Part shown: piece after piece, positions 34,101 through 44,287 of the stretch | How the letters are laid out: every line of letters begins with the position of its first letter | Position numbering within the stretch: position 1 is the first letter of the stretch | NCBI GenBank assembly: GCA_964019695.1 | Contig: OZ026515.1 | Coordinates: 132,082,849 to 132,146,848, forward strand | Source of the DNA: Loripinus fragilis | Taxonomy: Eukaryota; Mollusca; Bivalvia; Lucinida; Lucinidae | Direction: 5' to 3' | Length of the DNA stretch: 64,000 nt | Made by a program: the position numbers and the translations under genes | The notes under the pieces: model-generated | The model's input: the letters and a program-made list of their open reading frames with translations, nothing else | Database searches by the model: none | What the model was told of the DNA's origin: nothing

Positions 34101-35064
34101 TTCCAACCGTGATTGGGTTGCCCTCCAAGCATGCAGTATGCTGCAATACATTAATATAATAGCCAATCTTTTTATAACTTTGCATTGCTCTGTACACTTT
34201 ATTATCTGCGGTATGGTATTGAAATTTTCACGAACAGGGGACACTGCTCTACTTTACAATTTTCAAAAAATCTTTTACATATGCCATTTTTTAAAAAAAA
34301 TGTCCATTAAAGTTTCACGCTAAAACCGAGAGTGGACAACAGTCTTGAAAAAATGATCGTTAGCTAATGGGCTGACCAAGCTGCATTGTGTTTGGTCAAA
34401 CATGTTACCATGTAATAAAACACATACAATGATTTTAGTAAGTGCAGATGATGATTTCTGATAATAATGAAAGAATGCAGAAAAATGATCATTTTTTTTC
34501 TAAATGTAAAATACAATAAGCAAATTTCGTGTGTTTGGTGGGGTTTTTTTCATGTCGGGTAGACTTGTTTTAATATGAGGTATGCATTACTCAATACCCT
34601 GCCGCCCTAAAGAAGCAAGCTTAAATAAAAGTTAGTAAGGGTGCAAAGATCAGGAATCGATACAATCAAGTAAGCCACATGTGAATGTCAAGCGACCTTT
34701 GATAGCAAAACAATTACAAATTTGTGTATTATTATAGACCCACAACGTTATGCTAGCTTTGTTTACATTCTGTATTTACAATAATATTTATCAATAACAA
34801 AGCTATTTTAACTAACTATTTTTAGAACCATATATAAGGGTATACTACTATACTTAAAATGTAATATGCACATAACAATCGCAAGGCGATATTCATAGCA
34901 TAGTGGAGGAACAAATGGCACTGATTATACCAGTGTAAATAATGCATTGGTAAAGGTGATATTGCATGCATCCTTTTATAGACTTTCGTAAATCTTTTTG
35001 TGTAGTAGATCAAACCATATTATTAAGGAAACCTTAGATATATAAATTCAGTTCACATGCAATT
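34101..35064. other. No gene seen; one short PLE tail
   Basis: The only identified item is a 43 bp PLE type 1 end (34,632-34,674, minus strand, TTAGTAAGGGTGCAAAGATC). It again follows an AAAG. Confidence 0.5.
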
Positions 35065-35526
35065 CGATGGTTCCAGTCGTACTTAGAATGTCACCAACAG
35101 GATTTAGTAGCTGATATTGGACAATATACACACAAGTACGTTCAGGAGTCCTTCAATTTTCAATACTCGGCAGCCCTACTTATTTTTTTTATTTGTCAAT
35201 GATCGACCACTATTCCTTCAATTCCTGCGCATGTGACTGCTGTGCTGATGATGCTTATTGAATAGTCATAATAAAGATAGGCATACCACTGAAAGCAACA
35301 TACAATCCGAATTCATTGCCTCTAGGCAAACAAAATTCACATCCATTATCAAAATAAATCATCCTGTATGACACTAGTCACTAGACAAATAGTATATGGC
35401 ACACATTATTTAGATATCAATGCGGATAACATAAGCAGTATGTCTGTATCCAATCAAAAACTGTTGGGACTTTATATTGATGCGAAGTTAAACTGCAATA
35501 CCTATAAAGGCCATCTTTGTAAGGTT
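35065..35526 (+). pseudogene. LINE reverse transcriptase fragment
   Basis: Frames read WFQSYLECHQQ, then a decayed 'GVPQGS..GPLLFLLFVND' region (FFICQ near 35,190) and the degenerate catalytic region (CADDAY at 35,240-35,260 in another frame). Then comes MTLVTRQ, and NISSMSVSNQKLLGLYIDAK at 35,428-35,490. This matches the RT middle and thumb of a CR1/L2/Jockey-type LINE. It joins a PLE type 2 tail directly at about 35,527. Confidence 0.7.
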
Positions 35527-35695
35527 CATTCTAGTATTGCAATCATCTTGATGGGGAAGAGAGAGCTAATTGCTTTGCTTAATTTGTCTTCCTGGTGTCT
35601 CGTGATGGTTGAGCGGCTCTTCCTCGCGGTACCATGGGGTTGTCTGCAGTTTGTGATTGTGGTATTTCCTTATCATACTCACTAACTATTTTAGA
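35527..35695 (+). mobile_element. PLE type 2 3'-end fragment
   Basis: CATTCTAGTATTGCAATCAT, then CTTGATGGGGAAGAGAGAGC and GCGGTACCATGGGGTTGTCT, ending GATTGTGGTATTTCC... CATACTCACT. The end matches the defined 3' terminus at 58,588. Confidence 0.85.
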
Positions 35696-36185
35696 TACGC
35701 CATCTGTTCTTATGTTGTAGGAGCTTAACTGACTCTCAGTTAGAAGCAGAATAAACTAGAATAAATCGGTTCTTATGCCAATGGGTTTTTTTTTAATCTT
35801 ACGGTTTTATTATTATTTAGTAAAACTGTTTTATGCCCTAGAACATTTATTTTATATGTACAAATGTATATGAGAAATAACATGAGTTCACTACTTATTT
35901 TAATGTATATCTCTGTATATACGTTTTATGTGAAAATAGTTATTTTTACAGAGGTTCATAAAGTAGAAAAGCTTTTAAAGCTAACTATTGTATTAATAAG
36001 AATGACTTTGAAAAGTCTTCTAATGTTTCTAAGTGCAATGTCAAGAGGTGTGTTTGTCTTTAATTGCACGCCTGCTGGTCCACAGGAACTTGTCACACAC
36101 AGTTTATATGAAAAAGTAGGCGGTATCTGTAAAAAATAGACAAAGACTGTAACGTAAGCTGTTAGGATACCCTCTTTGACTAACC

Positions 36186-37247
36186 ATAACAGCCCCAAAA
36201 CTCAACTTCGCTCTCCTTCCTATGGTGTATATATTTCTCAGCTTATTCGTTTTGCTAGAGTGTGTTCTAATGTTGATGACTCAAACAACAGAAACTTATT
36301 TTTAACTGCTAAGTTATTACAATAAGGTTATAGATATCATAAAATTGGAAAAGCATTTTCTAAATTCTACCACAGACATTCAGAGTTAATTGTTAAATAC
36401 AACATTGGGTTAAAAACTATTCTGCAACAATGCATATCAGAACCTATATTTTATGGTGATTTAGTTTATAGATAAACTCAAACGAATTGTTGGAAAACCT
36501 AATTTTAGTGATCAATTCAAAAAGATAGTAAAACGTTATATAAGGGTTGGATATAACTTGGATATCATGCGACAGTCTGTCTGCATGCCTAGTTTTATAC
36601 CCAATCACGGTTTATAGCTATGGTTTCCTCTTTAATTGCACGATGGTGGGTCAGGCCTCAGACTCTATGATGGGTCTGACATAAAGCTTTAATCGGTGGG
36701 TTCGTGCCTGATGCTTATCTTTAGCTGGACCCACCGTGGCTCAACTTGAGGTTTTCTTTAGCTCTGAATATTTGTGAGCCATGAGCCCTTTTCTTTGTTT
36801 CATCATGGTGTGTTAATTTGATTAGAGTGTTTCTACATGATGATACATTGCATTAGTTAGATGGCCTCCATGCGAGCTGAACATTTTTTGTACCTCAACT
36901 ACAGCAGAATCTAGGACGAAGATTTGGTACCAGTAAAATGCATTTAAGCCCCCCAGTGGCTTAGGCTGCTGTCCGTTCTAAGGCGGTGGTTCTGTTGTTG
37001 TTGACTTTTTGTTTATTGTTTCTCCCATTGTGGGAGTCTGTAATTGTTCAATGTTTTGTTGTACATTACTTTATGTCCATTCTAGTATTGCAATCACCTT
37101 GATGGGGAAGAGAGAGCTGGTTGCTTTGCTTAATTTGTCTTCCTGGTGTCTCGTGATGGTTGAGCGGCTCTTCCTCGCGGTGCCACGGGGTTGTATGCGG
37201 TTTATGATTGTGGTATTTCCTGATCATTCTCACTTACTCTTTTTATA
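36186..37247 (+). mobile_element. PLE type 2: RT C-terminus plus 3' UTR
   Basis: Begins in coding sequence: SYGVYISQLIRFARVCSNV at about 36,218-36,275, later LVKYNIG, QCISEPIFYGDLVY and GYNLDIMRQSVCMP, with frameshifts. It ends in YSYGFLFNCTMV, followed by ~600 bp of 3' UTR. The last bases GATCATTCTCACTTACTC mark the 3' end. Nearly the same sequence recurs at 57,570-58,588. No GIY-YIG domain follows the RT C-terminus. Confidence 0.8.
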
Positions 37248-38069
37248 AGCAAAACTATAGTGCCCCGGGTTCAAGAGAAACTAGCCAGCCTTTTGTTCCT
37301 ACGTTGAATAAAGCCCATGAAATAATCAAAAAAAAACTCGGATTTTAGCGTCTGCTTGTAACTCGTTCGTTCGCACTTTCCTCTTGAGACTGTTTAAAAA
37401 CACAACAGTTCAATCGCCTTTTCTAACTTCCAACGATGAGATGCCGCTAAAGTGTTAAGTCCTGGTTTTCAATAACTTTTGTTCTACGTGCAGTGGTCAA
37501 AATCTTGAGAATTTATTTCAAATGAAAGCCAAAGGGCGACTTTTTTAAAGACATATTGTCGACCTTTTCTACTTGAACTCCATGTTCTGAAACTTGAAGA
37601 TCATTGATTGGTTACTGCTTAGCCGAGGTTACAAATACGTCACATGGAAAATCCGTTGGGAAAATCCCCATATTCACGTGGTGTATTTTCGGTCTTCAGT
37701 TTACATCATTACACTCAATAGACTGCATTACTTCCCTTGTTATAAAATATCGCGAAATCAATCCTTGTCATGGCATAATTTATGTAAAACGTCGCTGTTT
37801 GGCTTTCATTTGGAATAAATTCCCAAAATCTTGGTGACTGCAAAACTTTTGAAAACCAGTACTTACCACTTTGAATCAGCATCTCTTTGATGAAAGCCAG
37901 AAAAGAATGCTTGAATTGTGTTTTACCATCTCCATAGGAAAGTGCAAACAAGACGCTAAAATCCGAACTGTTCTTGATTATTTCATGGGACTTACTTAAC
38001 GTAAGAACATAAGACTGGTATCGTTAGACAGACTAGTTTCTCTTGAAGCCAGGACACTATAGTTTTGCT
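37248..38069. mobile_element. Non-autonomous TIR element with ~140 bp ends
   Basis: AGCAAAACTATAGTG at the left faces CACTATAGTTTTGCT at the right. The similarity extends inward ~140 bp (CGGATTTTAGCGTC at 37,353 against GACGCTAAAATCCG at 37,953). 822 bp, abutting the end of the PLE at 36,186-37,247. No clear target duplication and no transposase frame. Confidence 0.75.
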
Positions 38070-38189
38070 CATATAAGTTGAGTTTTTCGACTATTTGATT
38101 AGTCAAATAGGGTACCCCCACAACAACTGTTACAGTCCTTGTCTATAAAAGTAAATAAAGGCCTACTTTTCTTATTTAAGGGTTTGTGA

Positions 38190-38652
38190 CTAGTTCCTGT
38201 GGGTCCACTGGGGTTTAACTGTTGGATTTCTTTTACTCCAGTAAGCAGTTGTATGTACTGTTGAGTCCTTATCTTTGTTTAATCTCCTTTTTATATCTCG
38301 ATTTGTATGTACTAGGAGATGATACATCGATAAGTTAGGGATCTTTCATGCAAACCAAACTGCTATCTGTCCAGATTCAAACCCAAAATTATGGTGAGGC
38401 TGGTACCGTCAAACATGCTTGAGCCCTCTAGAAAAATGTTCAAGGCGGTGCTTCTTTTGTGGATCTATTTTGTTATTTGTGCTTCGTGTCATACTGTTCC
38501 TTGTAGCCTTGTGGTCACCTACTGGGAAAGGGCTGACCTATTGGCTCTCTTGTATGTGATTCTTTTCTTGTGTTTTGTCACTTTCCCATATGGTGTCTTG
38601 GGTTAGTTCTGGTGTTTGATTGTATCTATTCCTGATCTTCTTACTTTGTAGG
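38190..38652 (+). mobile_element. PLE type 1 3' segment
   Basis: GGGTTTAACTGTTGGATTTC, then GTACTGTTGAGTCCTTATCT, AAGGCGGTGCTTCTTTTGTG and TTGATTGTATCTATTCCTGA, ending CTTACTTTG. Sense orientation, opposite to most type 1 copies here. Confidence 0.8.
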
Positions 38653-38847
38653 CTTAAGTCAAGGTCAAACATACTTAAAATATGTATTTTGGCCCACAAT
38701 GCAAACTCCGCTTTCTTTCTTGTTTTTGCTAAGTTTGTTCATTTGTTGGCAACCAATTGCCTATGGTGTGTTGATGACAAGTATTGTTTCAAATCACCAA
38801 TATGGCCTTAGTTCGTGTCAAAGGTCAAGGTCAAATTTACTCAAAAT

Positions 38848-39244
38848 CTGTGATACAGCTTTTCCTGGTAAAATTTGTATTCAAAATGTCCTCTATGTTA
38901 AGAAAAAAGCAAGTGCTGGCTACTGTTGAGAATTTATTTTTTGTTGTTGCTTTTGTTATTCAACTTTTAACAGAACATTATGCAGCAACCAATGCAGAAC
39001 CTGACGAGTTACCGCATTCTGAGGCGTCTGCTCTGGTTATTCACTGTTTGGCAACTTCCCATTAAAAGGACGCTAGGCTTATATGGGTTAAGATACTTTT
39101 GTCAACCCAATCTTTGGCCATTTTTTTTTACTTTATTACATTTGAAGAGTCTACTAATATTGTTACAATATACATGATCGTCGAAAATAAGTGTTGATAT
39201 ACTAATAATGTTTCTCAGATCGAGTAATAACCTTACTTGTCTTA
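38848..39244 (-). pseudogene. Beta-1,3-galactosyltransferase-like duplicate: copy A fragment, spacer and the 3' end of copy B
   Basis: About 38,848-38,925 matches the intact gene at 44,575-44,655 (TTTTCCTGGTAA, then CGTCCTCTATGTTAAGAAAA as ATGTCCTCTATGTTAAGAAA). It then breaks off at the same point as the copy at 43,712. The following spacer (CAGAACATTATG, then GACGCTAGGCTTATATGGG) is homologous to 43,980-44,090. From about 39,130 the sequence matches the 3' end of the intact gene (TTTACTTTATTACAT, TTTCTCAGATCGAGTAATAA) up to CTTGTCTTA, where the fold-back element starts. It is a partial tandem duplication and non-functional. Confidence 0.75.
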
Positions 39245-42200
39245 TACCCCCGGCATCCAATTTAGGTTACCTTGCACCCCCCCCCCCAAGGACAATTTTT
39301 CATTGGTGCCAAATTGTTCATTGGGACCCCCTGGATGAAAAACGAAGGTGTCCTCAAAAAAATTTTGGTTTGGGCTATGTGCTATTGCATAGTTTCTATG
39401 CCAACCCATAGCAAATTTGAGAAGGGGGGTCTGCCTATAAAACTACTCCTATCTCAGCTGTTACTTATCCTAGACTACTAAACCTAATACCAAATTAAAG
39501 CTTAGACATATGCCTATTATCCCCTTGTTGCATATGGAAATTATCTAACTTGCATATTCATAAATATTTATGAAAACATTAAAAATGTGTTTCGCGAATG
39601 GGGGTATACGTACAAGATCAATTATATCTCAGCTGCTTTTAGTTGTAGAGTAATAAAATTTGTACTAAAATAAAGCTAAGACATAGGCCTTTTATTCCAT
39701 GGTCAAATATGCAACGTACCTAATTTGCATAATTTGCATATTCATGAATATTAATAAAATCGCTAAAAAATAAGGGAAAATCATTACAAATATAAATAGG
39801 CTGATTTCATCCCAATATTGTCATTGTTGCATGTTTTAATATAATCAATGTTACAATTGGACAGGTCCAATCATCCAGTGGTCCTATATGAATAATATCT
39901 CATTTGAATATTCATGAAAATGCATGAAAACTTAAAAAAATGAGGGAAAATAACGCAAAAGCTATAAGCCTAGGGGAGGGGTTAAGGTACGATCTATCTT
40001 GCACTCCTAGGGCCTTTTAAATTCATGCCAAATTGTTCAGTGGGACCCTCAGAATGTGAAATGAAGTTCTCCTCACAACAAATAAGGTATGGGCTACGTG
40101 AAAATGCATGGTTTCCATGGCAACGGCTTATATGATTCTCGAGATGGGGGGGGGGGTAGGCCTACAAATTCAATCATATCTAGGGTTCTACTTATCCTAG
40201 AGCACTAAAATTGGTGTCAAATTAAAGCTTAGACACATGTCTTTCTTCTTGTGGTCAAATTTGTAAATCATCTAATTTGCATATTTATGAATATTTATGA
40301 AAACCTACAAAAATGAAGTAAAATCATAAAAAAAAAACATAAATGAACATATTTCAGCACAAAAACATCATCAAACCACCATTGTTGCCAGTTTTTATAT
40401 CCTCAGTGATTCAATTTGATAAGTTCTTTCATCCAGTGGTCCCATATGAAATTATCTCATTTGCATATTCATGAATATTAATGAAAATTTTTGTAATTAA
40501 AGAAAAAATCTTAGAAAAATTAAGGGATGTACATATAAAATGACAAATATTTCACCTACCATGTGTTCCAGTGTATCAAACCTAATCCCAATTTAATGCT
40601 TAGACATTTTACTTTTACCATAAGGTATAATATGAAAAGTATTTATCATGAATATTCGTGAATTTTAATGTAAACAGAAGAAATGAAAGAAAAATTGCGG
40701 AAAAATCAAGTGGGCGCACTTCCAAAATTACTCATATCTCAGTAGTTAAGTGCCCAATAGTGCCAAACCTGATTTTAAGTCAATGCATAGACACAACATG
40801 TTTACAAAAATGATCCAATTCATAACACATCAAATTTAAATTCTCATGAATATTGATGAAACATGAGAAATTAAGACTAAATACATGAAAATAAAGGGGG
40901 TATAGCTACAAAGTGATTCATATCTTGGCTTCCAATTGCCCAATAGTATTAAGCTTGGTACCATATCAAACAGCATAATCCTAAGTAAAATTAAGTAAAA
41001 GAAAAAAGTATAAAATTTATCACAGCTGAGATATGAGTAAATTTGTAAGTACACTGCTATCAATTTGTATACATTTTTTACTTGTATTTTTAAAGTTTTT
41101 ATTAATATTGATATTAAACAAATTAGTTAAATCTTATATCTTTCCACTAGGTAAAACTGCTATGCATAGACTTAAATTAAGTATATTGTTTGCTACTCTA
41201 GGGCAATTAGCAGCTAAGATATTGGTAGTTTTGTAGGTATACCCCATTCATTTTTCGGAGATTTTTCTCTTTATTCTAATGTTTATATTAATTTTCATGA
41301 ATATGTAAATGCGACAACTGGCAAATATTACCATTGAGATAAAGGGCTGTATCATAGCAATAAGTTGGCACCTTGTTTGCTACATGAGGGCTATAAGCTG
41401 CTGAGATATGAGTAATTTTGTAGGTTTATCCCCTTCATTTTCAAATATTATTCTCAAAATGCTCATGGTTTCATCAATATTCATGAATATTATAATATGA
41501 CCATTTTAAAATTTGATAATTTGTTAAACATACTATTGTCCTAGCATTAGTTTAAAACCAATTTTGGTACTCTATGGCACTTAGCAATTGAGATATTATT
41601 AGATTTGTAAGTACACCCCCTTGATTTTTCCACGATTTTTCATTTTTTTCTGTTTAAATTAAAGTTCATAATTATTTATGTTAACTATTTTTCAAAGCTG
41701 AACTTAAGGTAAAAGAATTATGTCTAAGCATTGATTTGGCACCAAGTTTGATACACTCGGACGCATAGCTGCTGAGATATTGGTAATTTTATACATACAC
41801 CCCTTAATTTTTCTGAGATTTTATCTCTCATTTCTAAAGTTTTCATTAATATTCATGAATATGGATATTAGATAATTTGCATATCTAACTACCAAATTAA
41901 ACTGCTATGTCCAGGAATTAGTTTGGTACCATGTTTAGTAATCTAGGATGAGATGTTGTTAAGATATGAGTATTTTATGTATATATACCCCCAATCTTTG
42001 CAGTCGGCATAATGGGTTGCCATGGAAACCATGAAATTTCAAAAACCCAAATAACATTTATTTTTGAGGACAATATTTTTTTTACATTTAAGTGGTCCTA
42101 TTGGACAAATTTATGCCCATAATAAAATGTCTGATGTGTTCAATTTAGGTCTGAATACCCCCGTTGCATACTATAGTTTAGCCATGCTTTTTTCCATCAT

Positions 42201-43462
42201 TTTAAGATTTCATTAATATTCATGAATATGTAAATGAGATAATTTTCATATAGGACCATGAGATAATTTTCATATAGGACCAATGGATGAAAGAACTTAT
42301 CAAATTGAATCACTTAGGATATAAAAACTGGCAACAATGGTGGTTTGATGATGTTTTTGTGCTGAAATATGTTCATTTATGTTTTTTTATGATTTTACTT
42401 CATTTTTGTAGGTTTTCATTAATATTCATAAATATGCAAATTAGATGATTTACAAATTTGACCTTTAGAAGAAAGACATGTGTCTAAGCTTTAATTTGAC
42501 ACCAATTTTAGTGCTCTAGGATAAGTAGAACCCTAGATATGATTGAATTTGTAGGCCTACCCCCCAATCTTGAGAATCATATAAGCGGTTGCCATGGAAA
42601 CCATGCATTTTCACGTAGCCCATACCTAATTTCTTGTGAGGAGAACTTCATTTTACATTCTGAGGGTCCCACTGAACAATTTGGCATGAATTTAAAAGGC
42701 CCTAGGAGTGCTGGATAGATCTTACCTTAACCCCTCCCCTAGGCTTATAGTTTTTACGTGATTTTTCCTCATTTTTTTTAAGTTTTCAGGCATTTTCATG
42801 AATATTCAAATGAGATATTATTCATATAGGACCACTGGATGATTGTACCTGTCAAATTGTAACATTAATTATATTAAAACATGCAACAATGACAATATTG
42901 GGATGAAATCAGCTTATTTATATTTGTAATGATTTTCCCTTAATTTTTAGCGTTTTTATTTATATTCATGAATATGCAAATTATGCAAATAAGGTACGTT
43001 GCATATTTGACCATGAAATAAAAGGCCTATGTCTTAGCTTTATTTTAGTTTAAATTTTAGTACTCTACGACTAAAAGCAGCTGAGATATTATTGATCTTG
43101 TACGTATACCCCCATTCGTGAAACACATTTTTAATGTTTGCATAAATATTTATGAATATGCAAATCAGATAATTTCAATATGCAACAAGGGGATAATAGG
43201 CATATGTCTAAGCTTTAATTTGGTATTAAGTTTAGTAGTCTAGGATAAGTAACAGCTGAGATAGGAGTAATTTTATAGGCAGACCCCCCTTCTCAAATTC
43301 GCTATGGGTTGTCATAGAAACCATGCAATTTCACATAGCCCAAACCAAATTTTTTTTTTAGGACACCTTCGTTTCCCATCCAGGGGGTCCCAATGAACAA
43401 TTTGGCACCCATGAAAAATTGTCCTGGGGGATGCAAGGTAACCTAAATTGGATGCCGGGGTA
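39245..43462. mobile_element. 4.2 kb fold-back (long inverted repeat) element flanked by TTA duplication
   Basis: The ends are TACCCCCGGCATCCAATTTA and, on the other strand, TACCCCGGCATCCAATTTAG. The arms are about 1.75 kb and pair over their whole length with an almost constant coordinate sum (~82,707). For example, 40,001-40,050 pairs with 42,661-42,711. TTA lies on each side (39,242-39,244 and 43,463-43,465), and the flanks join into continuous galactosyltransferase sequence when the element is removed. The arms are built of ~184 bp units; about 0.7 kb of extra units fills the centre. No coding frame. The TTA duplication resembles PIF/Harbinger target choice, but the termini fit no family I know. 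Confidence 0.9.
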
Positions 43463-43712
43463 TTAAGAATATAGCAATCTTGAAGTAATTTACCTTTCTG
43501 CCTGTCCCATATAGAGTATTATTTGATAGAGTATCGTCCACTTTGATTTCTGAAATACGTTTAAAGTTATTGAACTGACAAGGTTTAGGGTTCTTAACAA
43601 GCCAATGTGTGAAACCTTTTATATGGTATATAGGAATACCGAGACTTTTCATAGTAATACCTGTAACAAAAACGTCTTCTGTGTTAAGACAGGGCAAGTA
43701 TTGGCTAATGTT
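43463..43712 (-). pseudogene. Beta-1,3-galactosyltransferase-like duplicate, copy B C-terminal part
   Basis: On the minus strand the frame reads NTEDVFVTGITMKSLGIPIY, then FTHWLVKNPKPCQFNNFKRI, closely similar to residues about 345-395 of the intact protein. It then diverges and runs into the fold-back element. Toward higher coordinates the similarity stops near 43,712, in the codons for QYLPxLN. The first Met of an ORF call here (43,697) lies inside the conserved domain, so it is a truncated pseudogene. Confidence 0.85.
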
Positions 43713-44287
43713 GTAAGCTATTTTTGTTGCCGTTTTTTCTCTTCATTTTTTTCAGAAATGAGCCAGTGCCAGCCTTTGCTGGTCGCTTGAATATTCTATG
43801 ATTGTTAAGCTACTGACTGAACACCATTTGGAGTTTTTAAACTTAAAAGGAAGCTTCACAGACCCGTCTGAGTCTACACTTGTCAAAATGTCAAATTGTT
43901 GGAAATCTCGAATGATGAAGCAAACACCGCAAACCCCTGACCAGACAGATTTTTTGTTGTTGTTGCTATTTTATTATTAACAGAACATTATGTGTAACAA
44001 TGTGGAACATGACCAGACTCCGCACTCCGCTGTGTCTGGTCCAGTTCTGCATTTTTCCCATGTCCCTTAAAATGGACGCTAAGCTTATATGGGCATATAC
44101 TTGTATCAACCCAAAAGTGTTCTGATGTTTTTTTTTTGTTGTACTTGCAGGTTTAATGGGCGCGTTGGCGTTTATAGGATGATAGCACAATCAGAATTGT
44201 TCACTCTTGAATCATTGGAATTACATCAGACTGGTAAACTTTCATCAAATCACATATTGCCACTATCCTCGTGTACGGCTATTTGTT
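43713..44287. other. Spacer between galactosyltransferase copies B and C
   Basis: Homologous in part to 38,925-39,130, which shows that the gene and its downstream spacer were duplicated together. A ~190 bp piece (43,757-43,945) is absent from the other spacer and carries GAGCCAGTGCC and TTGCTGGTCGC, similar to the MITE at 53,245-53,327. It contains the presumed 3' flank of the intact gene. Confidence 0.6.

Larger units (their letters stand above)
36074..38211. repeat. ~110 bp inverted repeat enclosing a PLE and a TIR element
   Basis: Left arm (36,074-36,183) contains GGTCCACAGGAACTTGTCAC and ATAGACAAAGACTGTAACG. Right arm (38,102-38,211) contains these on the opposite strand (TTACAGTCCTTGTCTATA, GTGACTAGTTCCTGTGGGTC). 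The right arm runs into a PLE type 1 3' region, so the arms probably belong to two type 1 copies in opposite orientation. Confidence 0.6.

Noticed and set aside
39400..43330. Regularly spaced repeats as a CRISPR-like array
   Set aside because: Units are contiguous ~184 bp satellites in a eukaryotic transposon, without short repeats and unique spacers.
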